DNA of 64,000 bases. Source: an uncultured Bacteroidales bacterium (GTDB lineage: Bacteria > Bacteroidota > Bacteroidia > Bacteroidales > F082). A program made the translations under genes and the position numbers. Of the stretch, positions 44,382-51,893 are shown one piece after another. The stretch is from positions 1 through 64,000 of the forward strand of contig CAMJHP010000002.1 of NCBI GenBank assembly GCA_946405575.1. Direction: 5' to 3'. Under the pieces are notes generated by a model. That model worked only from the letters and a program-made list of their open reading frames with translations. It was not told the DNA's origin and made no database searches. Position 1 is the stretch's first letter. Every line of letters starts with the position of its first letter.

Positions 44382-45629
44382 TCAGGAATCGCCATCAATG
44401 GCGACAGTGGATTTTATCTTGCACAGATTCTCCTTGCCTATCGCCGTTTCGTAGTTGCCCGGCGACGGACAGAGGAAACGGTAGCAGCATACGGAACACC
44501 TCTCGCCGCTCCTTATTCTTCTCCAAGCCGTGTTGCGGGTCAGTTCCTCGTACACCAGCTCCAACACCGACTTGTCGGGGAACCTCCCGACCGTTTCGGC
44601 GTTCACGTCGGCCTTCACTTCCCCGTCGGCAAAGAAATGAAGCGTCCCGAAATAGTTCGTGTTCAGCTTCTGGTGGCAGAAGATCTCCCGCATACTGACT
44701 GGACCCGATGTGATGTCGTCCTCATCAAGAAATACGTTGTCCTCAAAAAACTTCAGGTTCTCGCCGTTGAAAACCGGAACCCACTCACAACGCTCCGCCT
44801 CAATTCCAGCAACCAAACGCTCTGCTTGCTCAACCTGCATCTCGTTTTCAACCAACAGGTGGAACCGTGCATCCGGATTGTTCCGCAGGGTTTCAAAACC
44901 ATCGCTCGTTTCAAACGGGGCCGACAAAACCACATCCGTTTTGGCCTTGCCAGCGGCAAAGCCCTCGCCATTCGCGCCATGCTGCCACAGGTGCCAGCTG
45001 AATTGTGGATATTGCTCCACCAAGGCATGTAGTTGGCCCAAGTGCGGATAGGCGCGCAAGTCGCCGCCCACCAAGTCGATCACCTGCACCGAGGTGGCGG
45101 CCAATTGCCCGACCAACTCTTTCAGCCGCTCCAAAGGCATGGCCAGAGGCGGCTCGGTGGCAGTGCAGCAAAGCGTCTGCCTGTGCGCAATGCCGCATTG
45201 CGGGCAATGCTTGCCGCATTCGGTGTTGAGGTGTATCACCGCACGAGTGAGGTAGTTGCTGATGTTATCGCCGATCATGTGGGCTTCCCCGATTTCTTGC
45301 AGCCTTTCCACGTCATTCTGCAAGTTCAGGATGGGAAGAAAATGGATTGGTTTGGGCTGGTTCGTGACATGCGCTTTGGTCATGCACATTTCCAAGTGCT
45401 TCAAACGCCCGACAAAACGCTCAATCCCGTCATCGGGCAAATACACATCCAGGCTCACAACACCCATGTTCTCAGGACGATACACGTCTTTTATCAATTC
45501 AACGACTTGAGGCAATTCACTACTGGCCTGATGCCCTTTCTCCGTATGATAAAGCATCACCAAGCCAGGATTGTCAAACGAAACATAAACCGTTTCGGGA
45601 AGGGAAAACCAACAGTCTTTCATATCCAT
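44382..45629 (-). CDS. Pseudo-rSAM/SPASM-type protein of GG-Bacteroidales system, with CX3CX2C
   Basis: 415 aa. Overall layout (N-terminal domain of about 130 residues, then HLNTECGKHCPQCGIAHR, a barrel, and a C-terminal Cys cluster ERCSVCCYRFLCPSPGNYE) fits the TIGR04150-like 'pseudo-rSAM' partner of GG-Bacteroidales maturases. As I recall the family, the cluster motif is normally lost; here Cys138, Cys142 and Cys145 give CX3CX2C, with CC at 154-155 close by. It could be a true second radical SAM enzyme. It follows the maturase by 2 bases. Role: modification of, or binding to, the precursor peptide. Confidence 0.72.
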   Translation of the reverse strand: MDMKDCWFSLPETVYVSFDNPGLVMLYHTEKGHQASSELPQVVELIKDVYRPENMGVVSLDVYLPDDGIERFVGRLKHLEMCMTKAHVTNQPKPIHFLPILNLQNDVERLQEIGEAHMIGDNISNYLTRAVIHLNTECGKHCPQCGIAHRQTLCCTATEPPLAMPLERLKELVGQLAATSVQVIDLVGGDLRAYPHLGQLHALVEQYPQFSWHLWQHGANGEGFAAGKAKTDVVLSAPFETSDGFETLRNNPDARFHLLVENEMQVEQAERLVAGIEAERCEWVPVFNGENLKFFEDNVFLDEDDITSGPVSMREIFCHQKLNTNYFGTLHFFADGEVKADVNAETVGRFPDKSVLELVYEELTRNTAWRRIRSGERCSVCCYRFLCPSPGNYETAIGKENLCKIKSTVAIDGDS

Positions 45630-45631
45630 GT

Positions 45632-46879
45632 TTATTTGTAAATGACGTTCTTCATGATTTCAGAATAGGCTTCGGGATGGCGAGCGAAAAACGCCATTTG
45701 CGTTTGGCAGTACTGCTCAAACTTTTTCTCGTCCATGAAGCCGTTGCAACTGCAATTTCCTTTCTCCAGTCCGTCGAGGTTGAACATGCATTGGAGGCAG
45801 TTGCGCTGGTTCTTGCACAAGAGGCATTGCTTCTCGAGCCTTGAGTAGTAATTGTTGTATTTTTCGGCTATCGCCTCGAAGTCAATCAACACTCCATTGT
45901 CGCCAATTTGCCCGACGCTGTATTGATGCCCAATCCTCTCGCAAGGAAGAATCTTGCCGTTCACCGTGACGAACACCTTGCGCGAAAACGGTATGCAGGT
46001 GCCCGTGGGGCAAAAGGCTATCTTCTCGTTTTTGCCGAACAGCAACTCATTGTAGTTCTCATACTTGAACGGCGAGTTCTGCATGAGAAAGATGGTGGCC
46101 GAATGATAGGTGGGGCTTGAAAGGAACATTTCCTTCTCTATCTCATCATAGTTCTCGTTCTGTAAGAGGCTTTCAAACGAATTGCGATACATTTGCTTGA
46201 ACTCTTCCCTCATATCGTCGCGTATGCCCGCGTCGTTGATGTCACCGATACGAGGCGTTTTCCCATAGCGTTCCTTTATGAAGCCGCGTATGCTGTCCAC
46301 CGAGTTGCGATTGTGCAGCACGGCGTTGAAGTTCACTTTCTTGGCAAAATATTCGGGATAGGCAGTGCGCAGCTTATCGACATTCTTTACCACTTGTTCA
46401 AACGACGGCATCCCGTTGGCCTTGACGCGGTATGAGTCGTTTTCGGCATTGCCGTCCAGGCTGACGAGCAGGCTGAAATCGTTTTCGACAAGGAAATCCA
46501 TGTGGCGGTCGAGCAGCATGGCGTTGGTGGTCATGTTGTAGGCGAAGTGCTTGGCATGGTCACCCGCTTCCAAATAGCCTACAACCTCCTTGATGAAAGG
46601 CATGTTGAGCAGAGGCTCGCCGCCGTAGAAACCAATATAAAGGTTGTTGTTCACGGAATGGTTGTCGGGCGAAACCCACAGGGCGGCCATGTAGTCGATA
46701 AATTGTTTGGCGGTTTCCGTAGGCAGCATCTTGTCTTCCCGCTTGTCGTAGTCGGCATACAACTTCCCATAGGCGCAATACTCGCAACGCAGGTTGCAGG
46801 CATCCGTCACCTCAAAGGTGATTTGGGGTGTGTTGGCCAAGGCCGACCTGATTTGACCCCCAGTAAGATAAACACTCAT
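45632..46879 (-). CDS. Radical SAM peptide maturase, GG-Bacteroidales type
   Basis: 415 aa from the ATG at 46879, one base after the GLPGLI gene; an ATG at 46924 would overlap it. FEVTDACNLRCEYCAYG gives CX3CX2C (Cys28, 32, 35). GFYGGEPLLN and MTTNAMLL, LVSLDGN are the next radical SAM motifs. A SPASM-type end carries CPTGTC, LPCERIG, CLLCKNQRNCLQCMF and CSCNGF. It should cleave S-adenosylmethionine and use the radical to form a thioether or other cross-link in the core peptide. Cytoplasmic. Family TIGR04148 is the best fit, from memory. Confidence 0.88.
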   Translation of the reverse strand: MSVYLTGGQIRSALANTPQITFEVTDACNLRCEYCAYGKLYADYDKREDKMLPTETAKQFIDYMAALWVSPDNHSVNNNLYIGFYGGEPLLNMPFIKEVVGYLEAGDHAKHFAYNMTTNAMLLDRHMDFLVENDFSLLVSLDGNAENDSYRVKANGMPSFEQVVKNVDKLRTAYPEYFAKKVNFNAVLHNRNSVDSIRGFIKERYGKTPRIGDINDAGIRDDMREEFKQMYRNSFESLLQNENYDEIEKEMFLSSPTYHSATIFLMQNSPFKYENYNELLFGKNEKIAFCPTGTCIPFSRKVFVTVNGKILPCERIGHQYSVGQIGDNGVLIDFEAIAEKYNNYYSRLEKQCLLCKNQRNCLQCMFNLDGLEKGNCSCNGFMDEKKFEQYCQTQMAFFARHPEAYSEIMKNVIYK

Positions 46880-46880
46880 G

Positions 46881-47732
46881 TTACTCCAATTCGATGGGGT
46901 TGTAGGGCTTGTTGAATCTCTCATTTACCTTTTCTGCCGGCATTTTGGTTCCATCGCCATATACAATATTTGGAGTTTTACCGTTATAGGTTGTCATGTA
47001 ACCGTAAAAGTCGTTATGGGATTTCTTCTCCAATTCAGTTACTGCTGCTCTTGTGCTTTTCTCATAAAAGTAACTTTGCATGACCTCAATTGGCTTGCCT
47101 CCACCATTGATTTTGACGCAACGGAAAGCGTACTCGTTCTTGTCGTCTTCAACTTTCAGAATCAACCCTGGCAATCCGAAAAACTTCCATGGGCCTTCAG
47201 AACAGGGAACCTCTGAAGTGTACCATGCCGTCCATTCGCGTCCTCTGAATGTGCAGACTGCCTTTTTGCAGGAATGGCCCGCAATGGTTTCTTTCCCGCC
47301 AACTGGTATCCATTCCATTTCTTCCATTTTCTCTTCATAGCTGAATATGCCTCTCATTCGTGCGCGATAGAATACTTGCACGTTCTTTTCCGAATGGTTT
47401 TTGTAAACTTCAAAAGGATACAAGTTGCTATTGGCAGGAGGTATGCCTTGCCTCCCTTTTCTCAACGCTACCGTGTAAATGGAATCAAAGGTGACAAGGT
47501 GTTTGCTATGATAGCGAGATATTTGCCTTCCCACTTCAAGCAAGGCATAGTCGTAAACCTTTTCTGATGGATTTTGGGCATCGCGTGTTTGAAGCATTTC
47601 ATAAACGACGACAAACTGGCTGGTATCAACAACCATATAATCTTCAAACGAAACCCCATCTATGCGGTCTTGGGCTGTAATGCAAAGCGAATGAAAAAGC
47701 AAAAGCACTAAAACTGTTGTTTTCTTATTCAT
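46881..47732 (-). CDS. GLPGLI family protein
   Basis: 283 aa from the ATG at 47732 (MNKKTTVLVLLLFHSLC, signal peptide ending ITAQ); an ATG at 47780 would place the signal behind an unlikely extension. The family motif GLPGLI is at 186-191 within GPWKFFGLPGLILKVED. The family (TIGR01200) is periplasmic or surface-exposed, of unknown activity, and found with peptide-maturation clusters in Bacteroidota. It lies between the precursor and the maturase in the operon. Confidence 0.88.
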   Translation of the reverse strand: MNKKTTVLVLLLFHSLCITAQDRIDGVSFEDYMVVDTSQFVVVYEMLQTRDAQNPSEKVYDYALLEVGRQISRYHSKHLVTFDSIYTVALRKGRQGIPPANSNLYPFEVYKNHSEKNVQVFYRARMRGIFSYEEKMEEMEWIPVGGKETIAGHSCKKAVCTFRGREWTAWYTSEVPCSEGPWKFFGLPGLILKVEDDKNEYAFRCVKINGGGKPIEVMQSYFYEKSTRAAVTELEKKSHNDFYGYMTTYNGKTPNIVYGDGTKMPAEKVNERFNKPYNPIELE

Positions 47733-47804
47733 ATATCCATGTGTTGGGGAAAAGAGTGTTGCGATTTCATTCAACAACACTCTTTTATCGTAAAACCTTA
47801 AGAT

Positions 47805-48038
47805 TTAGTCTTGTGGACAAACAATATGCCACATATCTTCATATGCAGTGTCGCAATCAGTACCAACAACCGAGTGATACCCGTATTTCTTGTTTTCATT
47901 TCCGTTTGCAGCCACCGACGACCCGCCGCTATTGGCATAGCAGCATCCGCATGAGCAGCAGGGTGCTTCGCCGCCCTTAACGGCGTTCTTCATTTCCTCG
48001 CTGATTTGGTTCAGCTTGTTCAGTTTTAAATTATTCAT
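47805..48038 (-). CDS. RiPP precursor peptide with GG leader
   Basis: 77 aa. Leader MNNLKLNKLNQISEEMKNAVKGG (residues 1-23) is Lys/Leu/Asn-rich and ends in the GG cut by C39 proteases. The 54-residue core starts EAPCCSCGCCYANSGGSS and ends WHIVCPQD, with seven Cys (27, 28, 30, 32, 33, 62, 74). The YANSGGSSVAANGNENKKYGYHS segment recalls GG-Bacteroidales cores (TIGR04149). It heads the maturation and export genes and is preceded by the structured repeat copy 2. The activity of the product is unknown. Confidence 0.85.
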   Translation of the reverse strand: MNNLKLNKLNQISEEMKNAVKGGEAPCCSCGCCYANSGGSSVAANGNENKKYGYHSVVGTDCDTAYEDMWHIVCPQD

Positions 48039-48078
48039 TTTTGTAAAATTATGGTTAATAATTAGATTATTCTCGAAG

Positions 48079-48161
48079 GCATTTCAGCCCTCACTGCCGC
48101 AAAATCTCTCTCCAGGCACGGCTCCCAAGGCCTGGAGAGACAAAAACAATGCTGTTCATAT
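48079..48161. repeat. 83-base structured repeat, copy 2
   Basis: On the minus strand TCTCTCCAGGC and GCCTGGAGAGA form a perfect 11-bp stem with a CTTGGGAGCCGT loop, then GATTTTGCGGCAGTGAG as in copy 1. It lies between the T9SS gene and the precursor gene, 40 bases from each, and could be a 3' end of one or a leader element of the other. Confidence 0.72.
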
Positions 48162-48200
48162 AGGTTTTATTAATCATGGTCTTTTCTTTCAAATTAGATT

Positions 48201-49724
48201 CTACTCTTTAACCCATTTCCCACTCTCCACTTCGGCCCCTGAGCCTGCGGCCCCTGAGCTCGGTCGAAGCGTCGAAGAACCGCCTGTGTATACCTTCCAA
48301 ATATATGTTCCAGAAGCCCATCCTTCAGCATCAATCCCCGTCACATTCTCCGTAATATTCTGTTTATGAACCAGCCTCCCATTCAAATCATACACCTCCA
48401 CCCAAGCATCCTGCAATCCCGTCCTGATATTCAGCGCATCCTTTCCCGGATTGGGATAGGCCGTGGCAACAGCAAACCCGTGCAAATGCGCTTCTTCAAT
48501 ATTCAAGAAGTCAGAGCCGGTGATTTTAATGATGCAGTTTTCAGCCGCATGGGTGTTGTCGTCCAGCCCGTCGCAATACACCAGGCACCCGCCATCAGGA
48601 CAGGCAACTAGGCACTCAGCAATTAGATACTTTGACGGATGGATATAATAAATCTCGCCGTATTTGTTCAGGTCTTGATCCATGTAGGCGACATAGAGGT
48701 TGTGAGGTACTGCTCCATCCATGCCACCAGCCATATACACCTTATCCGACGCGCCGAAATCGATTGTGTATATGAGTCCGCCTTGACATACTGTCGGAGT
48801 ATGTATACCCCAAGTATAATGAGTTTGGACCATGTTTTCGTCATAAACCGACATTAGGATGTCTTGGTAGATTTCAGGATTGTTGTTATAGGCTGGCACT
48901 GACCACTTATTGATGGAGTAAGTCTTTCCACTGTATCGGTTGGTGCGGAAATAGGCGTTGTCACAACATGACACAGGTGGATAGGAAAGTTGGTCAACAT
49001 TCACAATCGTATCCACAAGGTTCAAATCAGCGTCAAAAGTAAAGCAACTAAAGCCGTATGGGCCATCTGTCCGCTGCCTGATGATTCTGCAACCGAGGGA
49101 ATCGGGCGTGGTAACCAGGCCATGTCCCGAAAGCAAATCGGGATGGGCATCGATAAAGTTCTCTGCAAGCACATGCCCTGCGTCGTCAAACCTTACAATC
49201 TTAATACCTTCATACTCGGTGATATAGGAAAGAACAGCCCCACCGTCTTTGTTGACAATGACGTTAACGGTCTTATTGATTAGATGCCCATTAATTTCAT
49301 AGAAATCAGAGCCATACCAATCGTAATCCTCAAAGGTCAGACCCAGGTCTTCATGTATGATGGCCTTATGGAAAGTACAGGTGTCGCTGCCCTCGTGTCT
49401 TTTCAGGAAGTAGAAAAAAGGCTCGCGGTCTTGGAAGCGGAAGATTTCAGTAATAAAAGGGGTTGCTGTATCAGCCAAAAACTCCTTATTCCAAACTTGG
49501 GCAGATGCCAGCACTTCGCCGTTATTGCGCATTTTTTGGACAAAAACCACTGGTTTGTTGTCGTCGTTTGTCTTTGAGGCCAAAGTTAGCAATGTGGTTT
49601 CATCTATAAAGTTCATGGCAAATACGGTAGTATCGTCCATTGACCGAACCTCCTCAAAACTTTGGGCAACACCATAAATGCATAATACAACTAGAAACAA
49701 AAATGTGCAAAACAACCTTTTCAT
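48201..49724 (-). CDS. T9SS-exported protein, regulon B copy
   Basis: 507 aa. Signal peptide 1-20 (IYGVAQ). The body has repeated Asp/Gly turns (VVFVQKMRNNGEVL, VNKDGGAVLSYITEY, VACPDGGCLVYCDG) and is the counterpart of 18077-19552. The sorting domain is AYPNPGKDALNIRTG...GTYIWKVYTG, then 16 residues encoded by a REP-like repeat, then EVESGKWVKE, so the repeat has split the normal T9SS end in frame. Whether export still works is uncertain, but the terminal KWVKE is preserved. Confidence 0.78.
   Translation of the reverse strand: MKRLFCTFLFLVVLCIYGVAQSFEEVRSMDDTTVFAMNFIDETTLLTLASKTNDDNKPVVFVQKMRNNGEVLASAQVWNKEFLADTATPFITEIFRFQDREPFFYFLKRHEGSDTCTFHKAIIHEDLGLTFEDYDWYGSDFYEINGHLINKTVNVIVNKDGGAVLSYITEYEGIKIVRFDDAGHVLAENFIDAHPDLLSGHGLVTTPDSLGCRIIRQRTDGPYGFSCFTFDADLNLVDTIVNVDQLSYPPVSCCDNAYFRTNRYSGKTYSINKWSVPAYNNNPEIYQDILMSVYDENMVQTHYTWGIHTPTVCQGGLIYTIDFGASDKVYMAGGMDGAVPHNLYVAYMDQDLNKYGEIYYIHPSKYLIAECLVACPDGGCLVYCDGLDDNTHAAENCIIKITGSDFLNIEEAHLHGFAVATAYPNPGKDALNIRTGLQDAWVEVYDLNGRLVHKQNITENVTGIDAEGWASGTYIWKVYTGGSSTLRPSSGAAGSGAEVESGKWVKE
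48231..48279. repeat. REP-like insert in the T9SS sorting domain
   Basis: Contains GGCCCCTGAGC twice (48234 and 48249, 15 bp apart) and CCCTGAGCTCGGTCGAAG, a core seen in dispersed repeats of many Gram-negative genomes. It is in frame and encodes SSTLRPSSGAAGSGAE. Confidence 0.65.
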
Positions 49725-49793
49725 AATACAATAATTAGTCCAATGAGTCTAAAAAGGATATTTATAGCTTAATTGTTTTTTGACACTGTATTA

Positions 49794-49846
49794 GGAGCGA
49801 AGCATTCCATGCCGCAAAAAAAACGCAACATGGATAGCTTCGTTCC
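49794..49846. repeat. 18-bp inverted repeat between two regulon B genes
   Basis: GGAGCGAAGCATTCCATG (49794-49811) and CATGGATAGCTTCGTTCC (49829-49846) pair at 15 of 18 positions around a 17-base A-rich loop. It lies between the lipoprotein gene and the T9SS gene on the same transcript and could be a processing or stabilising stem-loop. Confidence 0.7.
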
Positions 49847-49853
49847 ATAATGT

Positions 49854-50939
49854 TTATTCTTCATTACTATCGTCGATAGGCACAGGATAGTTGCCATTGT
49901 CATTTCTCCATACTCGTGTAGCATACAGAACTTGTACGACATGACGTATAATGTGATAATCTTGAGGAACATCCCCAAGAACCCAATCTAGCACTTCCGT
50001 CTTATAGTATCCATAATAACCGTATGGATTCGTTTCCATATTCTCAGTATGGGTGTGCTGCATGATTTCTTCATAATACATTTCCAATTCTTCTCCTAAT
50101 ATGCAACGAGTCAACACTTCTTCCCACAACAAACCTGAATCAAAGAACGGCCATGAAGAATTGGCATTGCCATAGTAAGATGCTTCAATGTTTGGGCCAA
50201 CTAGAAAATAAGTATAACAAGTTGGACAAGGAACATAAATTGACCCATGAATGAAGTCATAATTGGCAATGGCCAAAGTAAGTTGATCAGAAGCATCACT
50301 TTCCATAATAGTACTATCACAGCTTCCTCCTTCAAGTCCCCAAATCCAATCGTCATCTTTATCAAAAGGTCCCACATACCATGGCAATTCTGAGGGAGCC
50401 TGCATAGAAGAGTCACCATAGCTATTGCTACCCGTATTCATAAGAATTATCAAATCATCACCACCATCTTTTGCCTTCCCTTCTTCGATACTGACAATTA
50501 CTAATTGAAGAGTTTTTCCTTTCATTTCAATACTCTTATATGCCTCACGTACAGCACTGACCATATTGCCGTAAGTTTCCATTACATCAAGGTAGTCTAT
50601 GTAACCTTCTGCATCGGTTTTTGGCATAGGAATCCGCACTGTATCCATGCGCATATCACATAATACTACATGAGCAAAACCATGGCAGTAATTCATTGCC
50701 GTTTCCCAATACCATCGGGCATCCTCAATGCAAATGGGGTCTTCTTCACTCTTCACACCCCGCTTCATCGCATCATAGTCCGAGAGGAAGTCAAGCACTT
50801 TCTGCTCTTCAGGCGACATACTTTGTTCCGCCTGAGCAACACCGTTCTTCATTTGTGTGCTCTCTTCTTTCTTGCAGGAGCTCATCATCACTCCCAACAT
50901 GGCGGCAATGATAGCCACACTTAGTAAAACTTTTTTCAT
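49854..50939 (-). CDS. MKKV-type lipoprotein, regulon B copy
   Basis: 361 aa. Lipobox MMSSC (Cys22) then KKEEST. An acidic helical start (MSPEEQKVLDFLSDYDAMKRG) and GPFDKDDDWIWGLEGGSCDS match the regulon A paralog at 19563-20612. The middle has a helix MVSAVREAYKSIEMKGKTLQLVIVSIEEG like the AYEQAVEEAREVYH...RLMVSCEIQ region there. Tyr/Gly-rich end. Function unknown; envelope lipoprotein. Unlike in regulon A, 287 bases separate it from the DUF3244 gene, and they hold an opposite-strand RNA candidate. Confidence 0.75.
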   Translation of the reverse strand: MKKVLLSVAIIAAMLGVMMSSCKKEESTQMKNGVAQAEQSMSPEEQKVLDFLSDYDAMKRGVKSEEDPICIEDARWYWETAMNYCHGFAHVVLCDMRMDTVRIPMPKTDAEGYIDYLDVMETYGNMVSAVREAYKSIEMKGKTLQLVIVSIEEGKAKDGGDDLIILMNTGSNSYGDSSMQAPSELPWYVGPFDKDDDWIWGLEGGSCDSTIMESDASDQLTLAIANYDFIHGSIYVPCPTCYTYFLVGPNIEASYYGNANSSWPFFDSGLLWEEVLTRCILGEELEMYYEEIMQHTHTENMETNPYGYYGYYKTEVLDWVLGDVPQDYHIIRHVVQVLYATRVWRNDNGNYPVPIDDSNEE

Positions 50940-51020
50940 TTTAACGGGTTTTAATTTGTTGATACTATTGTTATTAAATCGGTTTCATTTCTTTTTTCCA
51001 CCCGTCTTGCGAAGAAATGC

Positions 51021-51029
51021 TATCTTTGC
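51021..51029 (+). promoter_or_regulatory. -7 element for the small RNA candidate
   Basis: TATCTTTGC on the plus strand, the same sequence as before rloA, opposite to the surrounding genes. No good -33 box stands at the usual distance. The predicted start would be near 51030. Confidence 0.5.
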
Positions 51030-51159
51030 CACGCAAAACGGGATGGATACACCAAGGGTTTTCGCCCTTTGTTCTTAGGTCGTCTTGTTTTGTGTCGGGT
51101 GCTTCTGAGATTAGCGATCTTCCACAACTGCATGGTCTCTGCAAGCACCTTCTTTTTTT
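51030..51159 (+). ncRNA. Structured small RNA candidate with intrinsic terminator
   Basis: ACGCAAAACGGGA (51031-51043) pairs over all 13 positions with TCTTGTTTTGTGT (51083-51095), allowing G-U. Inside is AAGGG/CCCTT with a TTTTCG loop. A second domain begins with GGTGCTT (51098-51104), encloses GAGATT/GGTCTC, closes with AAGCACC (51143-51149) and runs into TTCTTTTTTT, an intrinsic terminator. There is no coding gene on this strand. It is antisense to the gap between the DUF3244 and lipoprotein genes of regulon B. Confidence 0.5.
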
Positions 51160-51226
51160 GCCTCACAAAGGAGGCTGCATTTAATGAATTTGTTTTTCTC
51201 CTCCATAGCTACTGAAGATTTATTCA

Positions 51227-51619
51227 TCAATCCGTCACGGTAAACTCACCATAATACTCATCTCCATTGGAAAGTGTAAATGTGACAATGTAATTCCCTG
51301 CATTAGGGATGTAGACCTGCAAGCCATTTGGAGTAAGCACCGAGAGACACTCCACCGTGGCACCAGCAGTCGTAGCAACTTCCACGGAAACCTGTCCAAG
51401 ATTTTCACTAAACACCACCGTAAGAATATTATCATCTAAAGTAGGTGTAATAGTGTTACTCTTGTCTAAGCCTCCATGAGAAGCTTTCTCTTTAACACTA
51501 ATAGATATTCCTTCATCGTTTGTTTTCTTGTTTTCCATGCTGGCCACACCATGGGCGTAGCACAATGCTCCCGAAAGAATGAAGCAGAGCATCAGAACTA
51601 ATGTTGTTACTTTTTTCAT
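51227..51619 (-). CDS. DUF3244-like secreted protein, regulon B copy
   Basis: 130 aa with a signal peptide (1-22, LCYA). The last 60 residues (FSENLGQVSVEVATTAGATVECL...GDEYYGEF) are almost those of the regulon A protein; signal peptides share LSGALCYA. The region 25-70 differs. It is the first gene after the regulon B operators, 27 bases from the -7 box. Function unknown. Confidence 0.8.
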   Translation of the reverse strand: MKKVTTLVLMLCFILSGALCYAHGVASMENKKTNDEGISISVKEKASHGGLDKSNTITPTLDDNILTVVFSENLGQVSVEVATTAGATVECLSVLTPNGLQVYIPNAGNYIVTFTLSNGDEYYGEFTVTD

Positions 51620-51645
51620 CGTATCGTTGTTTAACGGTTACGATG

Positions 51646-51654
51646 GCAAAAGTA
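51646..51654 (-). promoter_or_regulatory. -7 element of the regulon B operon
   Basis: TACTTTTGC on the minus strand, the same nine bases as in regulon A, and the same 33-bp gap to the proximal operator. Confidence 0.65.
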
Positions 51655-51687
51655 TAGTAAAATCTAATGATTAAAGCAAGTCATTGC

Positions 51688-51702
51688 TGGAGAAAAGTTG
51701 GA
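51688..51702. promoter_or_regulatory. Proximal operator B1, TGGAGAAAAGTTGGA
   Basis: Differs from A1 by one base. The flanks TTGC before and AT after are also shared with A1. A palindrome-like CTGATAATCA lies between B1 and B2 (51730-51739), as it does between A1 and A2. Confidence 0.65.
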
Positions 51703-51780
51703 ATAATTTAATATATAGGGGGGGGGTAGCTGATAATCAACAAGTTACGAATTTGAGAAAAAAGTCAGGCGTTAAGATTT

Positions 51781-51795
51781 TCCAACTTTTGTCCA
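51781..51795. promoter_or_regulatory. Distal operator B2, inverted copy
   Basis: TCCAACTTTTGTCCA, one mismatch from the reverse complement of B1. Centre-to-centre distance to B1 is 93 bp. Confidence 0.65.
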
Positions 51796-51893
51796 TCATT
51801 TACTATTTTTTCCAGCATAGAGAAACTATTAAAAGGGACGAAAAGCATGGCATAGAAGGAGCCAATTGACACTCCAAATTAAACAATTGACAA

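Noticed and set aside
51042-51078. Leader peptide MDTPRVFALCS inside the small RNA candidate, suggesting an attenuator
   Set aside because: No plus-strand gene follows for the attenuator to control, and the frame lies within a paired region.
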